Below are positions 47,256-55,796 of a stretch of DNA of 64,000 nt, piece after piece. Under the pieces are notes generated by a model. The model was not told the DNA's origin, did no database searches, and was given only the letters and a program-made list of their open reading frames with translations. Position numbers and translations under genes: made by a program. Numbering within the stretch: position 1 is the first letter of the stretch; each line of letters opens with the position of its first letter. The DNA is from Paracoccaceae bacterium. Its GTDB lineage: Bacteria > Pseudomonadota > Alphaproteobacteria > Rhodobacterales > Rhodobacteraceae. The stretch is from NCBI GenBank assembly GCA_026989355.1, contig JALSJM010000005.1:62001-126000 (forward strand), given 5' to 3'.

Positions 47256-47591
47256 GTGGAACAGACCGCCGAAAACAAGGCCGGGCAGCTTACCGCCCTT
47301 GACGCCGACACGATGCAGCAGCAGGCCACCGCTGCCGCCGATTTCGTGAAGGCACTCAGCCATGAAGGGCGGCTGATGATCCTGTGTTATCTCAGCACCG
47401 GTGAAAAATCGGTAACCGAACTCGAACATCTTCTGGCCACCCGTCAGGCAGCCGTAAGCCAGCAACTGGCACGGCTGCGGGCCGACGGCCTGGTCAGTTG
47501 CCGGCGCGAGGGCAAGGTGATGTATTACCGCCTGTCCGATCCGAAAGCCCGCGAAATGATCAATCTGATCTACGGTCTGTTCTGCGGCTGA
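47256..47591 (+). CDS. ArsR-family repressor, SoxR/SqrR-like persulfide sensor (second copy)
   Basis: 111 aa from a GTG at 47256. The winged HTH includes KSVTELEHLLATRQAAVSQQ (recognition helix). C44 and C110 are spaced 66 residues, exactly as in the soxR-linked paralogue in this window (C51/C117) and as I recall for SqrR of Rhodobacter (C41/C107); an extra C82 is unique to this copy. By eye about 57 of 86 core residues are identical to the SoxR copy. It lies between the pca operon and the end of the sox cluster, convergent with soxF. It probably senses persulfide or polysulfide; targets unknown. Confidence 0.87.
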   Translation: MEQTAENKAGQLTALDADTMQQQATAAADFVKALSHEGRLMILCYLSTGEKSVTELEHLLATRQAAVSQQLARLRADGLVSCRREGKVMYYRLSDPKAREMINLIYGLFCG

Positions 47592-47695
47592 CGCCTGACC
47601 CTGCATAACGGCACACCACCCCTGACCGGCCGCGGCAGAAACCCGCACTCGGTTCCCGCCGGGATAGTCCGCCCTGCCCGCAGCCGATCCATCCG

Positions 47696-47727
47696 AAAAA
47701 AAGACCGCCGGGCACCAGGCCCGGCGG
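47696..47727 (-). terminator. Terminator of the sox operon after soxF
   Basis: On the minus strand a perfect 9-bp stem (47727-47719 with 47713-47705), 5-base loop, is followed by GTCTTTTTTTC, a run of seven T. It lies 28 bases beyond the soxF stop and closes the cluster. Confidence 0.93.
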
Positions 47728-47754
47728 CAATTCCGTTCTGCGTGTCGGATGTGC

Positions 47755-49020
47755 TCAGCCGAACATGTCGGCAGTGATGCCCGCATACCAGCCGACGCTT
47801 TCCTCGTAGGTGGCCTTGCGCAGATCGGCCGATTCGCCCGTCTTGCTGATGAAACCATCGACCTTGGCGATCTTTTCCTCGGTGGCCTCGTAGGAAGCAC
47901 CCACCTTGATGCCATCGTCGGTATCGATCAGCGACCAGCAGGTATTGCTGTATTTGGCCGGGAACACCTTGCTGCCCAACAGGGCACCGCGGATCGCCAT
48001 GGCCGCAACCTTGGCCTGGCTGTTGGCCGAAAAACCCGATTTCGGCATGTCGCCCTGCTGCGAGGAGTCACCCAGAACGTGGATGTTTTCATCCATCTTC
48101 GACTGCATCCCGAAGGCTTCGACCGGGGCCCAGCCCTTGTCGTTGGTGATGCCGGCAATCGCAGCGATCTTGCCGGCGCGCTGGGCCGGGATCACGTTGC
48201 AGACATCCACCTTGGTGACTTCGCCATCAACCACGACTTCCATGGTATCGGGGCGCACTTCCACCTTGTCGCCACCGAAATCGGGGCCGATCCATTCGAT
48301 CATGCCGTCGTAATGGTTGGCCCAGCCCTCCTGGAACAGCGCCATCTTCGAGAACTTCGGCTTGGGATCCAGCACCAGGATCTTGGCGGTCGGGTTCCCG
48401 GCCTTCAGCACATGGGCCACCATCGACACCCGCTCATAGGGCCCCGGCGGGCAGCGGAAGGGATTGGGTGGCGCAACCAGGCAGAAGGTTCCGCCTTCGG
48501 GCATTGCCTCTACCTGCGCCTTCAGAAGCTGGGTCTGCGATCCGGCCTTGTAGGCATGGGGCATTTCGTTCTGCGCGGAAATATCCCAGCCCGGCACCGA
48601 ACCTTCGATGAAATCGATGCCCGGGCTCAGCACCAGCTTGTCATAGGGCAGCGTATAGCCCCCTGCAAGCGTAACCGTCCTGGCATCACGATCAATACCC
48701 ACGGCCCAGTCGTGCACCACGTTGATGCCATAATCGGCGGCCAGCTTGCCATAGGTGTGGCCGATCGATTCGAAATCGCGGAAGCCGCCAAGATAGAGGT
48801 TGGAGAAGAAGCAGGTGTAATACTTGCGCGTAGGCTCGACAAGGGTGACATCAATTGCACCCTTGCCGTCCTTGGCAAGATAACGGGCACAGGTCGCGCC
48901 GCCGGCGCCGCCACCGATCACCACCACCCGCGGCTTCCCCTGAGCACGCACCATCGGCGCCGAAAGCGCAGCTGCGGTTGCTGCAGCGGTGCCCAGAAAC
49001 TTGCGTCTGTTCAATGTCAT
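47755..49020 (-). CDS. soxF: SoxF, flavocytochrome c-sulfide dehydrogenase flavoprotein
   Basis: 421 aa. A Tat signal (LNRRKFLGTAAAT) precedes the FAD site VVVIGGGAGGATCARYL; conserved cysteines of the FCC flavoprotein family are in view (ATCARY, CNVIPAQRAG). The ATG at 49020 is preferred to the GTG at 49023, since GGGAG is spaced seven bases from the ATG. It works with the cytochrome SoxE to oxidise sulfide. Last gene of the cluster; soxG and soxH of Paracoccus are absent. Confidence 0.93.
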   Translation of the reverse strand: MTLNRRKFLGTAAATAAALSAPMVRAQGKPRVVVIGGGAGGATCARYLAKDGKGAIDVTLVEPTRKYYTCFFSNLYLGGFRDFESIGHTYGKLAADYGINVVHDWAVGIDRDARTVTLAGGYTLPYDKLVLSPGIDFIEGSVPGWDISAQNEMPHAYKAGSQTQLLKAQVEAMPEGGTFCLVAPPNPFRCPPGPYERVSMVAHVLKAGNPTAKILVLDPKPKFSKMALFQEGWANHYDGMIEWIGPDFGGDKVEVRPDTMEVVVDGEVTKVDVCNVIPAQRAGKIAAIAGITNDKGWAPVEAFGMQSKMDENIHVLGDSSQQGDMPKSGFSANSQAKVAAMAIRGALLGSKVFPAKYSNTCWSLIDTDDGIKVGASYEATEEKIAKVDGFISKTGESADLRKATYEESVGWYAGITADMFG

Positions 49021-49071
49021 CACTGGTCTCCCTTGGTTGGATGAAGCTGCTCTTGTGCAGATTGTTCCCGG

Positions 49072-49785
49072 TTATTCCTCCAGGGTTTCGAAATATGCGG
49101 CAAGCGCCGCAATCTCTTCGTTCGAAAGCCGCCCGGCCATCATCTGCATCACCGGATGGGGGCGTTTCTTTTCCTTGTAGGCATGCATGGCGATCACGAA
49201 ATCCTCGGCCGGCCAGCCGGTGATTGCCGGGATGCCCTCGTCATCACCGCTGCGCTGGTGGCAGGTCAGGCATTCGCTGGCCAGATATTCACCGTATTCC
49301 GGATCGCCCTCGATGGCCAGGATCTCGGGATCAAGCTCCACTTCCTGCGGAAATGCCGTGGGCGCGGCCTCGGGGATATCCTGCGGATTGGCCGAGAACC
49401 GGCGCAGATAGGCGATCACATCGGCGCGGTCCCGCGGATCCTTCAGGCCACGGAAATTCATCCGGGTTCTCGAGATCAGCGCTTTCGGGTTCTCGAGATA
49501 GACATCGAGATTCTCGAAATTCCAGACAAGCCCGTCGGCACCCTGGCGCAGCATGTCCTTCGAATAACGGAACCCCTCGACCTGGCCGGCCTTGCGATCG
49601 AAGATCCCGTTCAGAAGGGGGCCGACGCGGTTTACCGCACCGGCCCCGATCTGATGGCATGAAGCACATTTTCTGGCAAAGATCTCGGCCCCGCGCTTTT
49701 CGTCGCCCAGATCGCGCGCTGCCGCAGCCTGCACGAAACAGGCTGCGGCAACGAAAAGGGATATGCGATACATCATTGCCTTCAT
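49072..49785 (-). CDS. soxE: SoxE, dihaem cytochrome c
   Basis: 237 aa with a signal peptide (about residues 1-23). Two haem sites, CASCH (40-44) and CLTCH (172-176). The N-terminal half resembles the C-terminal domain of the neighbouring SoxD (shared VNRVGPLLNGI/KNRTGPILTGI and VEGFRYSK/VEGFKYSK), implying duplication. The C-terminal half matches the FccA-type cytochrome. It is the electron acceptor of SoxF in the periplasm. Confidence 0.92.
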   Translation of the reverse strand: MKAMMYRISLFVAAACFVQAAAARDLGDEKRGAEIFARKCASCHQIGAGAVNRVGPLLNGIFDRKAGQVEGFRYSKDMLRQGADGLVWNFENLDVYLENPKALISRTRMNFRGLKDPRDRADVIAYLRRFSANPQDIPEAAPTAFPQEVELDPEILAIEGDPEYGEYLASECLTCHQRSGDDEGIPAITGWPAEDFVIAMHAYKEKKRPHPVMQMMAGRLSNEEIAALAAYFETLEE

Positions 49786-49792
49786 CGGCGAC

Positions 49793-50896
49793 TTACCGGG
49801 AAACCGACTTGAGATAGGCGATGATTGCCGCGCGGTCCTCTTCCTTCTTCAGACCGGCGAAGCTCATCTTGGTTTTCGGAACGAAATCCTTGGGCTTCTC
49901 GAGGAAGGCATCGAGCGCGGCTTCATCCCAGACCAGCCCTTCTTCGGCCTTGGCCAGAAGCGCCTTTGAATACTTGAAGCCCTCGACCGCTCCGGCCGGG
50001 CTGCCGACGATGCCGGTCAGGATCGGCCCGGTGCGGTTCTTGGCGCCATCGCCCACCTGGTGACAGGCCTTGCATTTCTTGAACACCTTTTCGCCCCTGG
50101 CCACCAGTTCGGGATCAGGCGCAGCTTCTGCCGCGGCCGGAGCCGCTTCGGCGGCAGCCGTCTCGGTGGTGGCGGCTTCCTCGGCCTTGGGCGCTTCAGC
50201 CCCGGCCTCTTCCCCGGCGGCAGCTGCAGCGGCCTCTTCCTCGGCCTTGCGGGCCGCGGTTTCCTCGGGCGTCACGTCAAGAATGGCCGCGCGCGCGGTA
50301 ATCTCCACGGTTTCCTTGCAGTTTTCCATGCAGGGCTCGCGGGTAAATTCAGGCACTTCCAGCTCATCGCGATCATCCATATAGAAATTCGGCTCGTTGG
50401 GCAGCCGGATTTCGGCAAAGTTCTCGTTGCTGAGTTCGAATTCCTCGTCGTCCACGATATCGTTGACATAGAGAAGATAGGCCGTGATCGCGTAAACCTC
50501 ATCAGGCGAGAGGCTGCGCGCATTGCCGAACGGCATGGCCCGGTGCACATAATCGTAAACCGTCGAAAGATAGGGCCAGTAGGAACCGATGGTCTTGACC
50601 GGACGTTCATCGGTCAGCGTGCCGTGGCCGCCGGCCAGAACCGGCCAGCGATCAACCCCCTCGCCGAAATCGCCGTGGCAGATTGCACAGTTGTCGATGA
50701 ACACTTCTTCGCCTTCGGCCACCGTGCCGCGGCCTTCGGGCAGGCCCATGCCATCGGGGCGGATATCGATATCCCAGGCGGCAACCTCTTCGGGCGTTGC
50801 TTCGCGGCCAAGGCCCAGTTTTTCCGCCGCGGCCACCCCGCCAAACGCAAGGGTCGCCACGGATGCCGCAAGAGTGGCTTTAAGAAACTTCGACAT
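49793..50896 (-). CDS. soxD: SoxD, dihaem cytochrome subunit of sulfane dehydrogenase
   Basis: 367 aa with a signal peptide (1-24). Haem motifs CAICH (70-74) and CKACH (275-279). A low-complexity Ala/Glu-rich linker spans about residues 207-262 between the two cytochrome domains. With SoxC it oxidises the outer sulfur of SoxY-bound sulfane, giving the six-electron gain that lets thiosulfate go fully to sulfate. It overlaps the end of soxC by 17 bases. Confidence 0.94.
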   Translation of the reverse strand: MSKFLKATLAASVATLAFGGVAAAEKLGLGREATPEEVAAWDIDIRPDGMGLPEGRGTVAEGEEVFIDNCAICHGDFGEGVDRWPVLAGGHGTLTDERPVKTIGSYWPYLSTVYDYVHRAMPFGNARSLSPDEVYAITAYLLYVNDIVDDEEFELSNENFAEIRLPNEPNFYMDDRDELEVPEFTREPCMENCKETVEITARAAILDVTPEETAARKAEEEAAAAAAGEEAGAEAPKAEEAATTETAAAEAAPAAAEAAPDPELVARGEKVFKKCKACHQVGDGAKNRTGPILTGIVGSPAGAVEGFKYSKALLAKAEEGLVWDEAALDAFLEKPKDFVPKTKMSFAGLKKEEDRAAIIAYLKSVSR

Positions 50897-52148
50897 TTTC
50901 GGCCTCGCCTTTTTCATTCACATACCAGGTCTGGATGCCGTTGTTGTGATAGATGGAGTTGACACCGCGGAACTTGCGCAGCTCGTCCTTGGTTGGCTGC
51001 ACATAGCCGGTGCTGTCGATGGCCCGGCTCTGCAGCAGCAGCGGCCTGCCGTCCCAGTCGAATTCGAAGTAGAAACGGTGCATCGACTTGTCGAGACTCG
51101 GCCCCGAAATGCGCGCCTGATGCCAGTTCTTGCCGCCATCAAGCGTGACATCGACACGCTTGATGGTGCCCCGCCCCGACCAGGCCATGCCGGTGATGAT
51201 GGTGGGGCCCTTGCCGTGGGTCAGGGGCGCCTGAGGGCTGGGATTGGTGATCACCGATTTCGCATCCATTACCCAGGTGAAGCGGCGCGCCCGCCCGTCG
51301 GCCATCAGATCGGTGTATTTGCTGGTTTCCTCGCGGTGGTGCCAGGGCTTGTCGCCCACCTCGATACGGCGCAGCCACTTGACCCACATGTTCCCTTCCC
51401 AGCCGGGAACCACCAGACGCACCGGATAACCCTGCTCCTTGCGCAGGGCCTCGCCGTTCATCTTGAAGGCGACAAGGCAGTCGTCCAGCGCCTTCTCGAT
51501 CGGGATCGAGCGGGTCATGCCCGCAGCATCGGCGCCTTCGGCCAGGATCCATTTGCCGTTGGTCCTGACGCCGGCCTCTTCAAGCAGCAGGCGCAGCGGC
51601 ACGCCGGTATACATCACGTTGTGGATCATGCCGTGGGTGAACTGGCAGCCGTTCAGCTGCGCCCCACGCCATTCCATGCCGCTGTTGGCCGCGCATTCAA
51701 GGAAATAGACATGGTTTTCACGCGGGAAGCGTTTCAGATCTTCCATGGTGAAAACCAGCGGCTTGTCCACCAGCCCGTTGATCATCAGCCGGTGGCTGGC
51801 CGGATCGATATGGGCCGCCCCGGAGTGATGGCGCTCGAAGCACAGGCCATTGGGGGTGATGATGCCGTCAAGCTCGTGCAGGGGCGTGAAGTTGATCGAC
51901 GAAACCGGATCCGCCGTCAACCAGTAGACCGTGCGCCGCTTGACGTTCTTTTCGTATTCGATAGGCATTCCATAGGGATAGGCATCCACCGGATCGCCGT
52001 TTTCCTGGTTCCACGGCTGGATTTCGGTGATCGCCGGATCACCGCTGCCGGCCTGCGCCGCGCCGGCGCCGGCCAAGGCGCCACCGGCCGCGAGCCCTGC
52101 CTTCAGAAAGCCGCGGCGGGTGGCCGCTGGTCCTGAATTCTTGGTCAT
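50880..52148 (-). CDS. soxC: SoxC, molybdopterin subunit of sulfane dehydrogenase
   Basis: 422 aa sulfite-oxidase family protein. A Tat signal (TRRGFLKAG, residues 10-18) fits export of a folded Moco protein. The molybdenum-ligand cysteine is C152 in YFLECAANSG. The start at 52148 has GAGGAGGAGG. It pairs with SoxD; presence of soxCD means no sulfur globules need accumulate. Moco comes from the moaA pathway, also in this window. Confidence 0.95.
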   Translation of the reverse strand: MTKNSGPAATRRGFLKAGLAAGGALAGAGAAQAGSGDPAITEIQPWNQENGDPVDAYPYGMPIEYEKNVKRRTVYWLTADPVSSINFTPLHELDGIITPNGLCFERHHSGAAHIDPASHRLMINGLVDKPLVFTMEDLKRFPRENHVYFLECAANSGMEWRGAQLNGCQFTHGMIHNVMYTGVPLRLLLEEAGVRTNGKWILAEGADAAGMTRSIPIEKALDDCLVAFKMNGEALRKEQGYPVRLVVPGWEGNMWVKWLRRIEVGDKPWHHREETSKYTDLMADGRARRFTWVMDAKSVITNPSPQAPLTHGKGPTIITGMAWSGRGTIKRVDVTLDGGKNWHQARISGPSLDKSMHRFYFEFDWDGRPLLLQSRAIDSTGYVQPTKDELRKFRGVNSIYHNNGIQTWYVNEKGEAENVEVS

Positions 52149-52235
52149 TGCCTCCTCCTCCTTTTTCGAAGTTGGCCGATTGTTACATTTCAATACCCGA
52201 ATACGTCGATGCGCATCTTGCCGCATGCCCCGCAA

Positions 52236-53933
52236 TCAGGCGCCGGTAACCTTCACCGACTGGTTCGGATCAATACGCACCGTTCCTTTACGTTTGATGT
52301 AGTTTTCCACCACATCCCAGATCGCCGGTCCTTCGGTGCCCTCGCGCACGCTGGCCCAGCCGGCAACCACATAGGTCTTTTCCGGAGCGATCGGTTCGCC
52401 TGTTTTCAGAAGCGTCAGATCGGAAAGGCGCTCGCCCTGGGGCCTGGCAACATCGATCGTATAGCCCATGCCACCGACGCGCACCATGTCGCCGCCCTGC
52501 TGATAATAGGGATCGGGGTTGAACAGGTTGTCGGCCACGTCTTCGAGAATCACCTTCAGCATCTCGCCCGTCATTTCCGAACGATAGGCATTGGGGTAGG
52601 TCATCGAAGTGGCGTTGAACAGATCCTCGCGGGTGATCTTCTGGCCGGGCAGCAGGCTGGGCCCCCAGCGGAAACCGGGGCTGAGCGCGATATCGGCCTC
52701 GCGTTCCTCGATCAGCGCGTTGCAGATCAGATCGTCCCAGGTGCCGTTGAAGTTGCCCCGACGGTAAAGCAGGCTGTCGGTTTCGCCCAGAACCTCCTCA
52801 AGCTCGGCCCTGAAGGGCGCGCGCTCGGCCTCGATGGCTGCGGCCACCTCCTTGTCGGGTTCGATCACGTCGGAAAACACCGGGATCAGCTTGTGGCGGA
52901 ACCCCATCATCCGGCCATCGCGCACATCAAGATCGACACGGCTGACGAACTTGCCGTTCGATCCCGAGGCGATCAGGATCGTCTCGCCCACCAGCACCGG
53001 CTCGGGCACCGCATCATGGGTGTGCCCGGTCAGGATCACGTCAATCCCCTTCACGCGGCTGGCCATCCTGCGATCGACATCAAAGCCGTTGTGGCTGAGC
53101 ACCACCACAAGATCGGCGCCCTCGGCACGCACCTCGTCAACCATTTCCTGCATGCGTTCATCGCGGATACCGAACGAATATTCCGGGAACATCCAGCCGG
53201 GGTTGGCGATCGGCATGTAGGGAAAGGCCTGACCGATCACGGCGATCTTCGCGCCGCCGCGCTCGAATATCTCGTAATCGGCGAAATCCTCGCTGGGCTC
53301 GTCCCATTCCTTGTCGAAGATGTTCTGGCCCAGCGCCGGGAAGGGCAGGCCCTCGACGATCTCGCGCACCCGCTCGGATCCCAGGGTGAATTCCCAGTGG
53401 AAGGTCATCGCATCGGGCTTCAGGGCATTCATCACGTTGACCATGTCCTGGCCGTTCGTCTTGAGGCAGGTATAGGAACCGTGCCATGTATCGCCACCAT
53501 CCAGAAGCAGGGCATCGGGGCGGTCGGCGCGGATGGCCTTGATCACCGTGGCCACGCGGTCAAGCCCGCCCATGCGCCCATAGGCCTTTGCCAGGGAAAC
53601 GAAATCCACATAGGTCAGCGCATAGGCTTCGGGGGTGCCGGGCTTGATGCCGAACATGCGCAGGAAATCCTCGCCCGTTACATGCGGCGGCTTGCCCCTG
53701 GCATCGCCCACGCCGATGTTGATCTCCGGCTCGCGGAAATAGATCGGCACCATCTGAGCATGAATATCGGTTACATGAATCAGGGTTACATTGCCGTAGG
53801 TATCGAATTTCAGCAGATCATCCTGCGTGAGCGCCTGTTGGGCAGCAAGCCTCGCCCAGTTACCCACACCAGAAGCCCCGTAAAGGGCTGATGCGGCAAC
53901 TGTTGCCTGCAGGAAATCACGGCGCGATATCAT
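52236..53933 (-). CDS. soxB: SoxB, thiosulfohydrolase
   Basis: 565 aa. A Tat signal (ISRRDFLQATVA) precedes a dinuclear-Mn metallophosphatase-type domain with D56-x-H58 (HVTDIHAQM), GGDTWHGS, HWEFTLG, VLSHNGFD and LTGHTHD, then a 5'-nucleotidase-like C-terminal domain. It hydrolyses the sulfate group from SoxY-cysteine-S-sulfonate. GGGAGAG precedes the ATG. It is separated from soxA by a strong hairpin. Confidence 0.96.
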   Translation of the reverse strand: MISRRDFLQATVAASALYGASGVGNWARLAAQQALTQDDLLKFDTYGNVTLIHVTDIHAQMVPIYFREPEINIGVGDARGKPPHVTGEDFLRMFGIKPGTPEAYALTYVDFVSLAKAYGRMGGLDRVATVIKAIRADRPDALLLDGGDTWHGSYTCLKTNGQDMVNVMNALKPDAMTFHWEFTLGSERVREIVEGLPFPALGQNIFDKEWDEPSEDFADYEIFERGGAKIAVIGQAFPYMPIANPGWMFPEYSFGIRDERMQEMVDEVRAEGADLVVVLSHNGFDVDRRMASRVKGIDVILTGHTHDAVPEPVLVGETILIASGSNGKFVSRVDLDVRDGRMMGFRHKLIPVFSDVIEPDKEVAAAIEAERAPFRAELEEVLGETDSLLYRRGNFNGTWDDLICNALIEEREADIALSPGFRWGPSLLPGQKITREDLFNATSMTYPNAYRSEMTGEMLKVILEDVADNLFNPDPYYQQGGDMVRVGGMGYTIDVARPQGERLSDLTLLKTGEPIAPEKTYVVAGWASVREGTEGPAIWDVVENYIKRKGTVRIDPNQSVKVTGA

Positions 53934-54033
53934 GTATGCTCTCCCGGGTTTGTTGATGATATGTCGCGACCACCAGAGAGGCACAGCCTCACCGGAATTG
54001 CCGCGCGGTCAAAAGGGACAAACGAACAAAAGA

Positions 54034-54063
54034 CCCATGCCCCCGCACAGGCGGGGGCATGGG
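54034..54063 (-). terminator. Terminator or attenuator between soxA and soxB
   Basis: On the minus strand CCCATGCCCCCGC-CTGT-GCGGGGGCATGGG forms a perfect 13-bp stem with a 4-base loop, followed by TCTTTTGTTCGTTTG. It starts 8 bases after the soxA stop. It would end a share of transcripts after soxXYZA or protect their 3' end. Confidence 0.75.
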
Positions 54064-54070
54064 AACGGTA

Positions 54071-54943
54071 TCAGTTGCGCACCGAAGGCCCGGTTACCGA
54101 AAGACCGTTGCCGCGGGTAGCGACGTAAAGCTCGAGATCGATGAAAGCCTGACTCCCGGGCTTGTAGGTTTCGGCGCGGGTATCACGCACGCACCCCTTG
54201 AAACGGGCATGGACGCTGTTGAGCTTGCCGTTCTTCAGGCGGTAGGCCGGAAAGCCGTTGATCTGCCCCTGGCTCAGCATGTCGGCGCGGATACGCTCGC
54301 CATAGTGCTGTTCGTGGCAGTTGGCGCAGGAAAGCTCAAGCTGCCCGGTGCGGGCATAATACAGCTCCTTGCCATGTTCCCAGTTGGCGCGAACGGCATC
54401 ATCCACCTTCACGTCAACCGGCATGCCGCGCGACTGCAGGGTGATCAGCGCATTCATCGCCGTCATCTTGCCACCCGTGTATTTCCACGGCTCGGCACCC
54501 ATGCGGTTTTCGCGGCAGTTGTTGACCTCCATCTCGATCGTGGCAAGCTTGCCAAGCGAGGGAGACATCTTGGGATAGGTCGCGCGGACCCCCTTCATGC
54601 TGGAAGGATCACCATGACAGGATGCGCAGGATTTCCCTTCCGACCCCTCGACGGTGTTCCACATTTCCTCGGCCTGCTCCACGAAGATCATTCCGGGATT
54701 CTCGAAATCATCCATCTGGAGCGCCTGCGTTTCCTCGCTGCGGAAAAGCCAGCCGTCATACAGCTTGTCAAGCTCGGAAACACCGGGCTGGGGATCCGCA
54801 ACCACGGTCATCACCTCTTCACCGTTGACGACCATCTCCTTGACCGTCGGATCCTGCTCGGCCAGGACCGAGGTTCCGGCGGCAAAGACCGCCGTTGCCA
54901 TGGCTGCCGCGGCCGCCCCCTTCAGCGTCACCCTCTTCTTCAT
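54071..54943 (-). CDS. soxA: SoxA, dihaem cytochrome c
   Basis: 290 aa with a signal peptide (1-28). Haem sites CASCH (106-110) and CANCH (206-210). C251 in RFKGCVRDTRAE is the catalytic cysteine that is found as a persulfide ligand in known SoxA; C143 is a candidate distal ligand for the first haem. This is the two-haem SoxA type of Paracoccus and Rhodovulum. With SoxX it joins thiosulfate to SoxY. Confidence 0.96.
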   Translation of the reverse strand: MKKRVTLKGAAAAAMATAVFAAGTSVLAEQDPTVKEMVVNGEEVMTVVADPQPGVSELDKLYDGWLFRSEETQALQMDDFENPGMIFVEQAEEMWNTVEGSEGKSCASCHGDPSSMKGVRATYPKMSPSLGKLATIEMEVNNCRENRMGAEPWKYTGGKMTAMNALITLQSRGMPVDVKVDDAVRANWEHGKELYYARTGQLELSCANCHEQHYGERIRADMLSQGQINGFPAYRLKNGKLNSVHARFKGCVRDTRAETYKPGSQAFIDLELYVATRGNGLSVTGPSVRN

Positions 54944-54973
54944 GTTGTTCCTCCCTGCTGTTCGCGCATATGC

Positions 54974-55306
54974 TCAGGATACGGTAATCTTCTTTGCCGT
55001 CTCGTAAACCGATCCGTCATCGTCATACCAGGTGAACTTGAACTCGCCCGTTTCCGGCACCTTGGCCTCGAACTCGAAGTAGGGGTTGGTGGAAATCGCC
55101 GTGCCCAGATCCACATCGATAACATTCTGACCATTGAAATCGCAGGTGAACCGATTGATGATGTTGCGCGGAATGAGTTCGCCGGTCTTCTTGTCCTTCC
55201 GGCGCCCCGATTCCATCTTGTGACTGATGAGGGTCTTGATTGTGATCACGTCCCCGGCTGCCGCCTTCTTCGGGACCTTCACGCGGGGTTTTACACCTTT
55301 TGCCAT
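54974..55306 (-). CDS. soxZ: SoxZ, sulfur carrier subunit
   Basis: 110 aa, no signal peptide; exported with SoxY through the Tat system as a hitchhiker in known cases. Immunoglobulin-like fold residues (KPRVKVPKKAAAGDV, ISHKMESGRRKD) are conserved. It is 21 bp after soxY and pairs with it. Confidence 0.95.
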   Translation of the reverse strand: MAKGVKPRVKVPKKAAAGDVITIKTLISHKMESGRRKDKKTGELIPRNIINRFTCDFNGQNVIDVDLGTAISTNPYFEFEAKVPETGEFKFTWYDDDGSVYETAKKITVS

Positions 55307-55327
55307 TTTCTCTCTGTCTCCTTGAGA

Positions 55328-55753
55328 TCAGCCGCCGCAGCCGCCGATTGTCACTTTCACGGTGTTCGAAGCCTTCACGAAGCTGCCATCGGCCATCTTG
55401 GCCACGGCCACCACATCCTGCGTGCCGGCAAGACGGATCCGGGTGGATGCCGACTGCGAACCGGCCATCGGGCCGAAGTTGAAAACGCAGACCTTGGGCT
55501 CGGGGTTGCCGTTGGCAAACACGGCAATGGCAACCGCCCCGGGCGCGTCAACCGAAATCGGAACGGTGTTGCCGTTCTCGGCGATCTCCGGGGTTGTCAG
55601 ATCAATGCCGCCCTCGCCGACCTCCGCGCCGCCGGTGAATTCCGCAATGGCCTTTTCCGTATCCTCCGGCGATGCAAATGCACCGGCGGGAAGCAGCGTT
55701 GCAGCAAAGGCGCCAGCACCGATCATCAGTGCGTTGCGTCTTGTCAATTCCAT
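55328..55753 (-). CDS. soxY: SoxY, sulfur carrier protein
   Basis: 141 aa. A Tat signal (TRRNALMIGAG) and the C-terminal GGCGG (residues 137-141), whose C139 bears the sulfur intermediates on a swinging arm. It shuttles between SoxXA, SoxB and SoxCD. Intact C-terminus and immediate soxZ neighbour support function. Confidence 0.96.
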   Translation of the reverse strand: MELTRRNALMIGAGAFAATLLPAGAFASPEDTEKAIAEFTGGAEVGEGGIDLTTPEIAENGNTVPISVDAPGAVAIAVFANGNPEPKVCVFNFGPMAGSQSASTRIRLAGTQDVVAVAKMADGSFVKASNTVKVTIGGCGG

Positions 55754-55796
55754 GTATTTTCTCCTGGTTTCCTTGTGAGATCCGCCCCGATGGGCA

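Noticed and set aside
47592-47754. Possible soxG/soxH remnants after soxF
   Set aside because: Only 163 bp remain before the ArsR gene, with a terminator and no coding signal.
47749-49044. Open frame on the plus strand opposite soxF
   Set aside because: His/Gly-rich antisense shadow with no domain; soxF is unambiguous.
52209-53891. 560-codon plus-strand frame opposite soxB
   Set aside because: Antisense shadow; SoxB has all family motifs and a Tat signal.
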